Shown here in pieces: positions 1 through 8,792 of a stretch of 64,000 nucleotides of DNA; positions within the stretch are counted from its first letter, which is position 1; every line of letters begins with the position of its first letter. The stretch is from SG8-30 sp963710135 (GTDB taxonomy: Bacteria > Pseudomonadota > Gammaproteobacteria > Steroidobacterales > Steroidobacteraceae), in contig CAVPYY010000010.1 of NCBI GenBank assembly GCA_963710135.1, forward strand, positions 62,001-126,000. Direction: 5' to 3'. Both the position numbers and the translations under genes were made by a program. The notes below the pieces were generated by a model that did not search any database, was not told the DNA's origin, and worked only from the letters and a program-made list of their open reading frames with translations.

Positions 1-2
1 TG

Positions 3-746
3 CGCGGCCGCGTCGGGCGCTCGCATCATCGGGCGTTTGCCTACCTGATGGCGCCACCCAAGGCGGCCCTGACGCCCGATGCGGTCAAGCGGCTGGAGGC
101 GATCGAGTCGCTCGAGGACCTCGGCGCCGGCTTCACGCTGGCGACCCACGACCTCGAGATCCGCGGCGCCGGCGAACTGCTCGGCGAGGGCCAGAGCGGC
201 CAGATCCAGGAGATCGGCTTCAGCCTGTACATGGAACTGCTCGAGCGTGCCGTGAAGTCGCTGCAGTCCGGCCGCGAGCCCGACCTCGAGCGGCCGATGC
301 ACGCCGGGCCCGAGATCGACCTGCACCTGCCGGCGCTGCTGCCCGACGACTACGTCGCCGACGTGCACCTGCGGCTCGTGCTCTACAAGCGCATCGCCGG
401 GGTCGCCGACAGCGCCGCGCTCGCCGACCTGCAGGCCGAGATGATCGATCGCTTCGGCCCGCTGCCGCCGGCGGCGCAGACGCTGTTTCGGGTCGCGGGC
501 CTGAAGCTGCGCGCGGCGCCACTCGGCATCCGCCGTCTCGAGATCGGCGCGAGCGGCGGGCTGGTGCAGTTCGGCGACGACCACAAGGTCGACCCGGCAC
601 GCGTCATCAAGCTGGTACAACGTGATCCCGCACGCTACCGGCTGGACGGCTCGCACCGCGTGCGCATGAGTGTCGCGACCGACGGCGAGAGCGAGCGGTT
701 GAAGACGGCGCAGACGCTGCTCGACGAGCTCGGCGCGGCCGCCTGA
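3..746 (+). CDS. mfd: Transcription-repair coupling factor Mfd, C-terminal part (gene starts before window)
   Basis: Mfd is a DNA translocase that removes RNA polymerase stalled at lesions and recruits UvrA. The reading frame is open from base 3 with no start, beginning inside helicase motif VI (GRVGRSHHRAFAYL), so the N-terminal majority lies upstream of the window. Visible are the motif after the translocase core (ATHDLEIRGAGELLGEGQSG) and the C-terminal regulatory (TRCF) domain containing LLPDDYVADVHLRL and the usual ending. The stop is directly abutted by the convergent glycosylase gene. Identity is near certain. Confidence 0.96.
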   Translation, partial: RGRVGRSHHRAFAYLMAPPKAALTPDAVKRLEAIESLEDLGAGFTLATHDLEIRGAGELLGEGQSGQIQEIGFSLYMELLERAVKSLQSGREPDLERPMHAGPEIDLHLPALLPDDYVADVHLRLVLYKRIAGVADSAALADLQAEMIDRFGPLPPAAQTLFRVAGLKLRAAPLGIRRLEIGASGGLVQFGDDHKVDPARVIKLVQRDPARYRLDGSHRVRMSVATDGESERLKTAQTLLDELGAAA

Positions 747-1373
747 TCAGTCTGGCGCGGACCGGCCGCGGGGCCGCCCGGCCAGGTACTCCTGCCACAG
801 CATGCGCGCCGCCACGGAGCGATACGGCGCCCAGCGGGCGCTGAGCCGCTGCTCGGCCGCAGTATCGGGCAGGCGACGCAGCCGCTTCACGCCCCGCAGG
901 GCCACCCGCAGCGCCAGATCCCCGGGCGGCCAGACGTCCGGGCGCCTGAGCGCCATCAGGTAGTAGACGCCGACGCTCCACGGCCCGAGGCCCGGCAGCT
1001 CGAGCAGCAGCCGCTGCCCCACCGCGTCGGGCGAACGGGCCACCTGCGACAGGTCCAGGCGTCCGTCACGCAGCGCTGCCGCCAGGGCGTGGCAGTACCG
1101 CGCCTTCTGGCGCGTCAGCCCGAGGCGCTGCAGGCCCTCGATACCGGATGCGCCGACGAGCTCGGGCGTCATGCCACCGAGCTCGCTCTGCACACGCAGG
1201 TACAGGGTCCTGGCGGCGGCCAGCGAGACCTGCTGCTCGAGGATGATGCGCACGAGGGTGGCATAGCCGGGCCGCCGGCCCCACATCGGCGGCGGACCGT
1301 GGCGCGCCAGCAGGCGGGCCAGGTCCGGGTCGCGGGCCGCCAGCCGCCGCGCCGCGGCAGCGAGGCTCGCCAC
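747..1373 (-). CDS. DNA-3-methyladenine glycosylase family protein (HhH-GPD, AlkA-like)
   Basis: Predicted base-excision repair glycosylase of the helix-hairpin-helix/GPD superfamily, 208 aa. It shows the N-terminal LVRIILEQQVSL helix common to AlkA-type enzymes, the hairpin LLELPGLGPWSVGVYYLMAL and the downstream PPGDLAL, in which the Asp matches the catalytic Asp of the family. No C-terminal Fe-S cysteines are present, unlike MutY/Nth. The start is GTG. It lacks the N-terminal TBP-like domain of E. coli AlkA, so it resembles the shorter single-domain form. Substrate range is inferred from family only. It is the last gene of the minus-strand run and converges on mfd with no gap. Confidence 0.85.
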   Translation of the reverse strand: MASLAAAARRLAARDPDLARLLARHGPPPMWGRRPGYATLVRIILEQQVSLAAARTLYLRVQSELGGMTPELVGASGIEGLQRLGLTRQKARYCHALAAALRDGRLDLSQVARSPDAVGQRLLLELPGLGPWSVGVYYLMALRRPDVWPPGDLALRVALRGVKRLRRLPDTAAEQRLSARWAPYRSVAARMLWQEYLAGRPRGRSAPD

Positions 1374-1432
1374 GGTCAGCGCCCGGGCGGGCGTCGGCCT
1401 CAGTCATCGGCCGTGCGGCAGCGCGCCGCGCG

Positions 1433-2380
1433 TCACGCCTTGCCGAGCAGTGGCCGGCTGCGCGCCGTGTCACCCTGACTCTGCGCCTCGGCCAGCGCCT
1501 CGAAAGCGGTATCGACGAGGTGGCGCATCTCCGTTTCGCTCGGCGGCACCCCGCCCGCCGCGCCCACCGACAGCGTCACATAGCGTCCGTAGCGCGAATG
1601 GGGATGGTGGATGCGCATGTCGCGCACCCGGGCGCTCAACGTCTCCCCGTGCGCGAGCATCTGCGCCTCGTCCATGCCGCCGGTGAGCGCCACGAACGTG
1701 CCGCCCTCCCAGCGCGCCAGCGCGTCGCTCGAGCGCCGGAAGCAGGTGCCGAGCGCGCGGCCGATGCGCTTGAGCAGCGCGTCGCCCGCGGTCTTGCCGA
1801 AAGTGTCGTTGTAACCGCCGAGGTCGTCGACATCCGCGGCGAACAGGACCAGCCCCGAGCGGTCGCGCCGCGCCAGCCCGAAGTCGTGCGCCAGCAGTTC
1901 CTCGAACGTCGCACGCGACTTCAGCCCGGTGAGCGCGTCGTCGCGATGCAGCAGGCCCGGCGCCATCGAGCGGTGCTGGCCCGCGGCCCGCGCATCGGCC
2001 GTGCCGCGCGCCTCGGTCTCGCGGTGCAGCGACGCCCAGTGGGTGATCGTGCCCGCCGCGTCGCGGATCGGGACGATGTGCACCTCCATCCAGAACTCCT
2101 CGCCATTCTTGCGGACGTTCTGTACCAGGGCACGGGTCTCGAGCCCAGCCCGGATCGCGTCCTGCAGACGGCGCCGGCCCGCCTGACTCAGGTGGTCCGC
2201 CTGCAGCATCCGCAGGTTGCGGCCGACGATCTCGTCCGCCGGGTAGCCGGTGAGCCGCTCGAAGGCCGGGTTCACGTAGACGACCGGCATGTCCTCGGAC
2301 TGGGCGTCGGTCAGCACGGCCCCTTCGGGCAGGGCCTCGATGAGAGTGCGCAGCAGGTCGGTCGATTGCGGGTGTGTCAC
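1433..2380 (-). CDS. PAS domain protein with degenerate GGDEF domain
   Basis: About 315 aa from the GTG at 2380, which overlaps the nagZ stop (GTGA); an in-frame ATG at 2413 is the alternative start. Residues ~10-130 form a PAS/PAC domain (VVYVNPAFERLTGY, then VGRNLRMLQ, then NGEEFWMEVHIVPI). The LOV photoactive Cys position (GRNC in LOV proteins) is Leu, so classical flavin-adduct photochemistry is unlikely. Residues ~160-310 form a GGDEF fold (DALTGLKSRATFEELL; FAADVDDLGGYNDTFG), but the signature reads RWEGGTFVAL in place of RYGGDEF, losing the metal-binding acidic pair. Diguanylate cyclase activity is therefore doubtful; a GTP-binding or purely structural sensory role is possible. No membrane segments are seen. 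Confidence 0.82.
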   Translation of the reverse strand: MTHPQSTDLLRTLIEALPEGAVLTDAQSEDMPVVYVNPAFERLTGYPADEIVGRNLRMLQADHLSQAGRRRLQDAIRAGLETRALVQNVRKNGEEFWMEVHIVPIRDAAGTITHWASLHRETEARGTADARAAGQHRSMAPGLLHRDDALTGLKSRATFEELLAHDFGLARRDRSGLVLFAADVDDLGGYNDTFGKTAGDALLKRIGRALGTCFRRSSDALARWEGGTFVALTGGMDEAQMLAHGETLSARVRDMRIHHPHSRYGRYVTLSVGAAGGVPPSETEMRHLVDTAFEALAEAQSQGDTARSRPLLGKA

Positions 2381-3421
2381 GCGTCGAGCCTCAACTCCGG
2401 TACGTCCATGCAATGGGCCGCCGCCTCGGCGCCGGCCCGCCAGCGATCATTCGCCAGCAGTTGCGCCCTGTCCGGAGCGGGACGGCCATGCAGCCGGACC
2501 AGGCGCACCTGCCGCAGAGGGTCGGCCTCCGCCGGCATCGAGTCCAGCAACTGGATCACGGATGCGCGGTCGTTGCAGACCGGTAGCATGTCACAACCCG
2601 CCGTCGAGCGCCAGCCTGGACCGCTCGACGATTCCGCCGAAGTGTGCGGCGCCCGCCATGCTCAGGTCGTCGGTGAAGACCGCGCCGCGAAAGCCGAGCT
2701 CGCCACGCAGCTGGCCGCTGATCCAGTTGCGCGACAGGCTCGCCGGCAGCGAGTCGACCTCCGGGAAGACCACGTGCGAGGCCATCACCGCGGGCAGCCC
2801 GTTCGCGATCAGGCGCCGGTAGGGGGTCAGGTCCGCGTCGAGGTCGGCCAGCGCGCGCCGGTCCACCGGCAGCGCCACGTGGCTGTCGGCCGCGACGGCG
2901 CCGTGACCGGGATAGTGCTTGGCGACCGCCGCCATGCCCGCGTCGCGCATGCCGAACATCCAGGCCACCGCCAGCTCCGAGACCGTCGCGGCGCGGGCGT
3001 GGAACGCCCGGTCGCCGATGACCTCGCTGACGCCGTAGTCCAGGTCGACGCAGGGCGCGAACGAGAGATCCACCCCGGCGGCGCGCAGTTCGGCCGCCAT
3101 CAACCAGGCGAGCTCGCGGGCCAGCGCGAGGCCCGCCCGGGTGTCGCCCGCGAAGCGCCGGCCGATGGTCCTGAGCGGCGGCAGGCGGGTGAAGCCGTCG
3201 CGGAAGCGCTGCACGCGCCCGCCCTCCTGGTCGACGGCGATCAGCAGCGGCGGACTGCGCGCCGCGTGAATCTCGGCGCACAAGCGGGCCAGCTGCTCCG
3301 GGCTCTCGTAGTTGCGGGCGAACAGGATGACCCCGCCGACCAGCGGGTGCGCGAGGAGTTCGTTGTCCTCGGGCTCCACCGCCACACCGGCCAGGTCCAG
3401 CATGATCGGGCCAAGCGTCAC
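2377..3421 (-). CDS. nagZ: Beta-N-acetylhexosaminidase NagZ (one frameshift)
   Basis: Cytoplasmic GH3 enzyme that removes GlcNAc from 1,6-anhydro-muropeptides in peptidoglycan recycling. Visible are the substrate-binding VDQEGGRVQRF, the family loop KHYPGHG and the nucleophile region VFTDDLSMAG. The frame ends prematurely after ALDGGL, near 2597. The remaining ~70 residues (CDMLPVCNDRASVIQLLDSM...) continue in another frame and match the normal NagZ C-terminus, so one extra base near 2596-2599 explains the break. The GTG start at 3421 overlaps the CYTH gene stop (GTGA), and the corrected stop at 2377 overlaps the start of the PAS gene in the same way. It is most likely intact in the organism. 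Confidence 0.9.
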
Positions 3422-3955
3422 GCGCGTTCCTCTCCTGCTTCGTCGTCGACGTGCCGTCCGCTCGCCGCGGCCCGCCGCGCCGCCTCGGACCAGCCGCTGA
3501 ACGGCGCCACCGCCAGGCGGAAATTGTAGTACCGCCGCTGCTCGGTCACCTCATCGCCGAGCCAGGCCGGCCGCTCGAACGCGTCGTCCGGCGCCTGCAG
3601 CTCGAGCTCCGCGACGACCAGTCCCGCATTGTCGCCATGGAACTCGTCGACCTCGTAGACATGCCGGCCGGCCGTGATCCGGTGGCGGGTCTTGTCGATC
3701 CGGGGTCCCAGCACAGAGGCTCTCGAGCATCTCGCGCCCATCCCGCAGCGGCACAGGATACTCGTACTCGGCGCGCACCAGCCCCGGGGTCATCGCCTTG
3801 ACCGACAGGAAGGCCTGTTCGCCGGCGACGCGCACACGCACCGAACTCGCGCTGGTGTTGGCCAGATAGCCCTGCGACATGCGCTGCGAGGCGTGCGCCA
3901 GGTCCCGCCAGGCGTCGCTCCTGACCAGGAACTTGCGCTCGATCTCGAGCGGCAT
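3418..3955 (-). CDS. CYTH domain protein, triphosphatase-like (one frameshift)
   Basis: Small single-domain CYTH protein (~179 aa) of the inorganic triphosphatase/thiamine-triphosphatase fold. The N-terminus carries the hallmark EIERKFLV, followed by acidic/basic tunnel strands (SSVRVRVAGEQAFLSVK, then AEYEYPVPL, then IDKTRHRI and YEVDEFHGDNAGLVVAELEL). The frame changes near 3711: LESLC joins LGPRIDKTRHR in another frame, and removing one base restores a continuous domain. The substrate cannot be told from sequence; family members hydrolyse tripolyphosphate. It lies directly upstream of nagZ with a GTGA overlap and just downstream of rlmD. Confidence 0.85.
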
Positions 3956-3957
3956 GA

Positions 3958-5310
3958 TCAGCGCCCTTCGAACAAGGCGATGGTCTCCACGTGCGCGGTA
4001 TGCGGAAACATGTCCATGACCCCGACGGCCGCCAGCGTGAAGCCGTACTGGTTGACCAGCATGCCGGCGTCGCGGGCGAAGCTCGCGGGATGACAGGATA
4101 CGTAGACCATGCGCCGCGGCGCGATGCGCCCGAGGAGTTCCAGCACGGCCAGCGCGCCCGCCCGCGGCGGATCGAGCAGCACCCGCTCGTAGGGCTGCCC
4201 GGCCCAGGGCGCGCCCGCCGGGTCGGTCATCAGGTCGGCGGCATGAAAGGTGGCGTTGGCAATCCCGTTGGCGGCGGCATTGGCGGCGGCTCGCGCCACC
4301 AGTCCCGCGTCGCCCTCCACCCCCGTCACCTGCGCGGCGCGGCGCGCCAGCGGCAGCGTGAAGTTGCCGAGGCCGCAGAACAGGTCGAGGACCCGGTCAG
4401 CCGGCTCGAGCTCGAGCAGCTCCACGGCCAGCGCCACGGCGCGCCGGTTGATCTCCGCGTTGACCTGTATGAAGTCCGAGGGCTCGAAGGTCATCCCGAC
4501 GTCGAACGCGTCGAGACGATAGGTGAGCGGCGTCGCCGGCGGATCGAGCGGGACGATGGTGTCGAGCCCCCCTGGCTGCAGGTAGAACTCGACGCCCTGT
4601 GCCGCCGCGAACTCACGCAACAGGGACAGGTCGTCGGCGGTCGGCGGATCCAGCACCCGGGCCACCAGCGCGGTCGCGGCGTCGGCCACGGCGACCTCGA
4701 ACTGCGGCAGGCGGTCACGGATGCTCAAGCGCTCGACCAGGCCAGCCAGTGCGCCGACCAGTTCGCCAACCGGTGGCGCCAGCACGGGGCACTGGCGCAC
4801 GTCGGCGATGTAGGGCTTGGAACGCTCCCGGAAGCCCACCAGCACGCGCCCCTTCTTGTAGACGTGCTTGACGCCGAGCCGCGCGCGGCGCCGATAGCCC
4901 CACAACGGCCCGGAGACGGGCGCCAGCCAGCGCGAAGGCTCGACGTGCCCGACGCGGGCGAGCTGCTCGGCGACGTGCGCCTGCTTGGCCTCGAGCTGCC
5001 GGGCAGGATCGAGATGCTGCAGCGCACAGCCGCCGCACACGCCGAAATGCGCGCAACGCGGCGCGACCCGGTCCGGCGACGCCGTCACGACCTCCAGCAG
5101 GTCCGCCTCGTCATGGCGGCGACGACGGCGCAGGCGTTGCGCCACGACCTGCTCGCCGGGCAGCGCCCCGTCGACGAACACCGTCTTGCCGTCGACCCGC
5201 GCCACCCCGCGACCGTCATGGGTCAGCGACGCGATCTGCATCGTCTCGGGTTGCGTGGGCGCCTTCTTCACGCCTGGCCCGCCTTGCGCCAGCTCCTCCG
5301 AACGGAGCAT
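3958..5310 (-). CDS. rlmD: 23S rRNA (uracil-1939-C5)-methyltransferase RlmD
   Basis: SAM-dependent m5U methyltransferase acting on 23S rRNA. An N-terminal TRAM domain (LTHDGRGVARVDGKTVFVDG) is followed by the [4Fe-4S] cysteine set CAHFGVCGGCALQHL plus a fourth Cys in RQCPVL. The C-terminal Rossmann domain has VLDLFCGLGNFTLPLA, LDPPRAG and the catalytic-Cys motif YVSCHPASFARD. An ATG at 5310 is given; a GTG at 5271 (VKKAPTQ...) or the ATG at 5241 would give a start closer to characterised members. It is spaced 19 nt from acpS upstream and 2 nt from the CYTH gene downstream. Confidence 0.95.
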   Translation of the reverse strand: MLRSEELAQGGPGVKKAPTQPETMQIASLTHDGRGVARVDGKTVFVDGALPGEQVVAQRLRRRRRHDEADLLEVVTASPDRVAPRCAHFGVCGGCALQHLDPARQLEAKQAHVAEQLARVGHVEPSRWLAPVSGPLWGYRRRARLGVKHVYKKGRVLVGFRERSKPYIADVRQCPVLAPPVGELVGALAGLVERLSIRDRLPQFEVAVADAATALVARVLDPPTADDLSLLREFAAAQGVEFYLQPGGLDTIVPLDPPATPLTYRLDAFDVGMTFEPSDFIQVNAEINRRAVALAVELLELEPADRVLDLFCGLGNFTLPLARRAAQVTGVEGDAGLVARAAANAAANGIANATFHAADLMTDPAGAPWAGQPYERVLLDPPRAGALAVLELLGRIAPRRMVYVSCHPASFARDAGMLVNQYGFTLAAVGVMDMFPHTAHVETIALFEGR

Positions 5311-5329
5311 GCCCAGGTTCGGAACATCG

Positions 5330-5713
5330 TCAGGGTTTCTTCATGAGGATGGCGACGGCGACGACCAGGCCGGCCTCGTCCGTCAGGGTCACATGTCCCT
5401 CGCCCGCGCCGAGACCGTCGGCGACCGCCTGGCCACGCGGCGAGAAGCGGACTTCCGGTCGACCCCAGGCGTTGGGCATGAAGCCGACGTCGCGAATCCA
5501 CACGCCGTGGGCGAAGCCGGTACCCAGCGCCTTGACGATCGCCTCCTTGGCCGCGAAACGCATGGCCAGGAACCGCACCGGCCGTTTCGTGCCGGCGAAG
5601 GCCGCGAGTTCCTCCGGCATCAAGAGCCGCCTGGCAAAGTGCTCGCCAAAGCGCTCGTAGACTTCTGCCACCCGCTCGATCTTCACCACGTCGGTGCCGA
5701 TGCCGAAGATCAT
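5330..5713 (-). CDS. acpS: Holo-[acyl-carrier-protein] synthase AcpS
   Basis: Transfers 4'-phosphopantetheine from CoA to apo-ACP. At 127 aa it has the usual length. The N-terminal metal-binding motif IFGIGTDVVKIERV and the second motif RFAAKEAIVKALGTGF are both present. Its ATG overlaps the pdxJ stop (ATGA), giving the conserved gammaproteobacterial order recO-pdxJ-acpS. Confidence 0.96.
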   Translation of the reverse strand: MIFGIGTDVVKIERVAEVYERFGEHFARRLLMPEELAAFAGTKRPVRFLAMRFAAKEAIVKALGTGFAHGVWIRDVGFMPNAWGRPEVRFSPRGQAVADGLGAGEGHVTLTDEAGLVVAVAILMKKP

Positions 5714-6447
5714 GCCGGGCGGGCTTCCCGCATCAGCCGCTTCATGTCGGCCACCGCCGGGCCGAGCCCGCTGAATACCGCCCGCGCGATGATCGCGTGG
5801 CCGATGTTGAGCTCGATGATCGGACCGATCGCCGCGACCGGCTGCACGTTGTGGTAGTCGAGGCCGTGTCCCGCGTTGACGACGAGGCCGGCGGCGGAGG
5901 CCCGCTCGGCGGCCCGGCTCAGGCGGTGCAGTTCCGCCGCCTGCTGCGCGCCCGACGACCCGGCGTATGCGCCGGTGTGCAGCTCGATGACCGGCGCCCG
6001 CACGGCCAGCGCGGCCTCGATCTGCGCGTCGTCGGGGTCGATGAACAGCGACACGCGGATGCCTTCACCCGCGAGGCGGGCGCAGATCTCGCGCAGCCGT
6101 CCGGACTGGGCCGCGGCGTCGAGACCGCCTTCGGTGGTCACCTCCTCGCGGCGCTCGGGCACCAGGCAGACGTCGGCGGGACGGATCCTCGCGGCGATGC
6201 CGACCATCTCGTCGGTCGCCGCCATTTCCAGATTCATCCGCGTCGCCAGCGCATCCCGCATCAGCACGACATCGCGATCCTGGATGTGGCGTCGATCCTC
6301 GCGCAGGTGCAGGGTGATGCTGTCCGCGCCGTGCTGCTCGGCCAGCAGCGCCGCGTGCAGCGGGCTCGGCTGCGTGCCGCGGCGCGCCTGGCGCAGCGTC
6401 GCGACGTGGTCGATGTTCACGCCCAGGGCTATGGAATTCTGAATCAC
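5710..6447 (-). CDS. pdxJ: Pyridoxine 5'-phosphate synthase PdxJ
   Basis: Condenses 1-deoxyxylulose 5-phosphate with aminoacetone phosphate in the DXP-dependent vitamin B6 pathway. It is 245 aa with the diagnostic N-terminus LGVNIDHVATLRQARR, the LHLREDRRHI motif, CLVPERREEVTTEGG and the C-terminal phosphate-binding HGLDYHNV with NIGHAIIARAV. ATGA overlaps join it to recO upstream and acpS downstream. Confidence 0.97.
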   Translation of the reverse strand: MIQNSIALGVNIDHVATLRQARRGTQPSPLHAALLAEQHGADSITLHLREDRRHIQDRDVVLMRDALATRMNLEMAATDEMVGIAARIRPADVCLVPERREEVTTEGGLDAAAQSGRLREICARLAGEGIRVSLFIDPDDAQIEAALAVRAPVIELHTGAYAGSSGAQQAAELHRLSRAAERASAAGLVVNAGHGLDYHNVQPVAAIGPIIELNIGHAIIARAVFSGLGPAVADMKRLMREARPA

Positions 6448-7178
6448 GACTCCGACTCCTGACGGCGCAGTGCGAGCATCACGTCGCGGCTGCGCAATCC
6501 GCGACCTTCAAGGGAGTGTTCCAGTGCCGCACGCAGCAGGCGCTTGGCGGCGCGCAGCGACTCGTCAGAGTCGAGTCGCAGCGCGGCCAGCGCCAGCAGG
6601 TCGGCGCCACGGTACGCGTTGGCATCCAGGCCCGGCTCGCGCACCCCCCGCATCCCGACTCCCGGCTGGAACTGATAGTACCTGTCCGCCTCGAGCGGCG
6701 CCCCGGTGCCGGCCTCCCGCTCCAGGTCGACGCCATAGCCGAGATGGGTCAGCAGGCTTTGCTCGAAGCGGCGCAGTGCCGGCTGCTCGGACGCGCCGCC
6801 ACGCAGGCCCGCCAGGGCCGCGGCGTAGTCGTCGAAGACCTCGACATGGGTCTCGTCACGCGGCAGCAGCTTGATGACCAGCTCGTTCAGGTAGAAGCCC
6901 GACATCAGCCGCGCGGGCGGCAGCCCCTCGGCCTGGCTGCCCGGCTCCGCCGCGGTGAGCTGGCCGGCGTCGCCGCGCAGCGAGAAGGTCAGCAGCAGCG
7001 GATTGAACGGCTGCAGCAGGGAGCGCAGCGGCGACTTGGGCCGGCGCGCGCCGCGCGCGAACAAGGTGATGCGCCCGTAGTGGCGCGTGAGGAACTCGAG
7101 GATCCGGCTCGAGTCGCTCCACTCGCGATGGTGCAGGAGGAACGCCGGCTCCAGCTGCGCCCGGCGGGTCGCGCTCAT
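6444..7178 (-). CDS. recO: DNA repair protein RecO
   Basis: Recombination mediator that loads RecA with RecR. The N-terminal OB fold carries FLLHHREWSDSSRILEFLTRHYGRITLFARGARRP-type sequence (shown from ~residue 11), followed by a helical C-terminal domain. I chose the ATG at 7178 because it overlaps the era stop as ATGA and fits family length (244 aa); the open frame extends ~23 codons upstream inside era. No zinc-finger cysteines are seen, as is usual in gammaproteobacteria. It is translationally coupled to pdxJ. Confidence 0.94.
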   Translation of the reverse strand: MSATRRAQLEPAFLLHHREWSDSSRILEFLTRHYGRITLFARGARRPKSPLRSLLQPFNPLLLTFSLRGDAGQLTAAEPGSQAEGLPPARLMSGFYLNELVIKLLPRDETHVEVFDDYAAALAGLRGGASEQPALRRFEQSLLTHLGYGVDLEREAGTGAPLEADRYYQFQPGVGMRGVREPGLDANAYRGADLLALAALRLDSDESLRAAKRLLRAALEHSLEGRGLRSRDVMLALRRQESES

Positions 7179-8077
7179 GATCCGTCGTAGCCGAACTGCC
7201 GCAGCGCGGCCTCGCTGTCGGACCAGTTCTCGCGGACCTTCACCCACAGCTCCAGGTGTACCCGGCGCCCCAGCAGCTCGTTGATCTCCAGCCGCGCGGC
7301 CTGCCCCACGCCCTTCAGGCGCGCGCCGCCCTCGCCGATGACGATGCGGCGCTGACCCTCGCGCTCGACCCAGATCATGGCGCCGATCGTCGCCCGCCCA
7401 TCCGGCTCTTCGACCCAGCGCTCGATCTCGACCGTCAGGCCGTAGGGCAGTTCTTCCTGCAGCACATAGGTCAGCTTCTCGCGGATCACCTCGGCGACCA
7501 GGAACCGCTCGCTGCGGTCGGTCACCTGGTCCTGCGGATAGCCGGGCGGCCCCTCCGGCAGCGCGGCGGCGAGCACCGCCACCAGCCGGTCGAGATTGTG
7601 GCGCTTGAGCGCGGAGACCGGCACCACGGCCTCGAAATCATGCAGGGCGGCGAGACGCTCGAGCAATGGCAGCAGCTTTTCCCGGGGATGCACCTCGTCG
7701 GTCCGGTTGACCACCAGCACCGTGCGCTTGCCCGACTGGCGCACCCGCTCGAGCACGGTGTCATCCTCGTCGGTCCAGCGCGTCGCATCCACCACCAGCA
7801 GCACCAGGTCCGCCTCGGCCAGCGAGCCCATCGCCGCGCGATTCATGGCCTGGTTCAGGCGCCCGCGCACGTGACTGTGCAGACCCGGTGTATCCAGGAA
7901 GATGGCCTGGAAGCCGTCACCGCTCAGCACCCCGACGATGCGATGGCGGGTCGTCTGCGGCTTTGGCGAGACGATGCTGACTTTCTGCCCGACCAGGCTG
8001 TTGAGCAAGGTCGACTTGCCGACGTTGGGCCGCCCGAGCAGCGCGACCAGGCCGCAGCGGTGCGCGACGTCGCTCAT
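7175..8077 (-). CDS. era: GTPase Era
   Basis: Essential GTPase for 30S assembly that binds the 3' end of 16S rRNA. The GTPase domain shows G1 (LLGRPNVGKSTLLN), the switch/G2 region (PQTTRHRIVG), G3 DTPG and G4 NRTD. A C-terminal KH domain follows (MIWVEREGQRRIVIGEGGARLKGVG region). It has 300 aa. ATGA overlaps join it to rnc upstream and recO downstream, the conserved rnc-era-recO operon. Confidence 0.97.
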   Translation of the reverse strand: MSDVAHRCGLVALLGRPNVGKSTLLNSLVGQKVSIVSPKPQTTRHRIVGVLSGDGFQAIFLDTPGLHSHVRGRLNQAMNRAAMGSLAEADLVLLVVDATRWTDEDDTVLERVRQSGKRTVLVVNRTDEVHPREKLLPLLERLAALHDFEAVVPVSALKRHNLDRLVAVLAAALPEGPPGYPQDQVTDRSERFLVAEVIREKLTYVLQEELPYGLTVEIERWVEEPDGRATIGAMIWVEREGQRRIVIGEGGARLKGVGQAARLEINELLGRRVHLELWVKVRENWSDSEAALRQFGYDGS

Positions 8078-8790
8078 GCCGAGGCTCCGCGCTCGAGCGC
8101 CTCGAGCAGCTGGCCCGCCGCCTCCTGCTCGGCGCGACGCCGGCCGGTGCCGGTCGCCTCGGCCGTCAGGCCGAGTTGCTCCACCTCACACCGCACCCGG
8201 AAGCGCTGTTCATGCGGTTCACCGGTCACTTCGAGCACCTCGTAACGGGGCAGGTCGATACCCTCCGCCTGCAGCCGTTCCTGCAGCCGTGTCTTCGGAT
8301 CCTTGAGCTCGGCCGCGGCCGGCAGTCCCTCGAGGCGCTCGAACAGCAGTCGTTCGATGGCCCCGCGGGCGGCCGGCAGCCCGGCGTCCAGGTACAGCGC
8401 CCCGATCAGGGCTTCCAGCGCATCCGCGAGGATGGACGTCCGGCGGAATCCGCCCGACTTCAATTCGCCCTCGCCGAGGCGCAGGTGATCGCCGAGCCCC
8501 TGCTCCAGCGCCACCTCGCCGAGTGTCTCGCCGCTCACCAGGCTCGCCCGGTAGCGCGACATCTCGCCCTCGGTGGCGTCCGGAAACCGGCGGTAGAGCA
8601 TTTCGGCGACCACGAAGGAGAGCGCGGCATCGCCGAGGAACTCGAGCCGCTCATAGTTGCGTGAAGCGAGACTGCGGTGCGTCAGCGCCTCCGTGAGCAG
8701 CCTGTCGTCCGCAATCCGGGTGCCCAGGGTCCGCTCCACCCAGGTCTTTGCGGACCGCTTGCGCTGCAGATCGCTCACGCCATTCAGCAC
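8074..8790 (-). CDS. rnc: Ribonuclease III
   Basis: Double-strand-specific endoribonuclease for rRNA and mRNA processing, 238 aa. The nuclease signature NYERLEFLGDAALSFVVAE contains the catalytic Glu/Asp pair, with the second acidic cluster in ILADALEALIGALYLD. A C-terminal dsRNA-binding domain follows (DPKTRLQERLQAEG, ending AEQEAAGQLLEAL). The DUF4845 gene ends two bases before the start. Confidence 0.97.
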   Translation of the reverse strand: MLNGVSDLQRKRSAKTWVERTLGTRIADDRLLTEALTHRSLASRNYERLEFLGDAALSFVVAEMLYRRFPDATEGEMSRYRASLVSGETLGEVALEQGLGDHLRLGEGELKSGGFRRTSILADALEALIGALYLDAGLPAARGAIERLLFERLEGLPAAAELKDPKTRLQERLQAEGIDLPRYEVLEVTGEPHEQRFRVRCEVEQLGLTAEATGTGRRRAEQEAAGQLLEALERGASA

Positions 8791-8792
8791 AT

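Noticed and set aside
2377..2589. A separate 70-codon gene between nagZ and the PAS protein
   Set aside because: Its sequence continues the NagZ C-terminus exactly where nagZ breaks off, so it is the displaced end of nagZ after a one-base shift.
1520..3529. Very long plus-strand open frame of 669 codons opposite nagZ and the PAS gene
   Set aside because: It is the antisense shadow of well-supported minus-strand genes; long open frames on the opposite strand are expected at this GC content. The same holds for other long antisense frames, such as 20935-23145 and 33156-35165.
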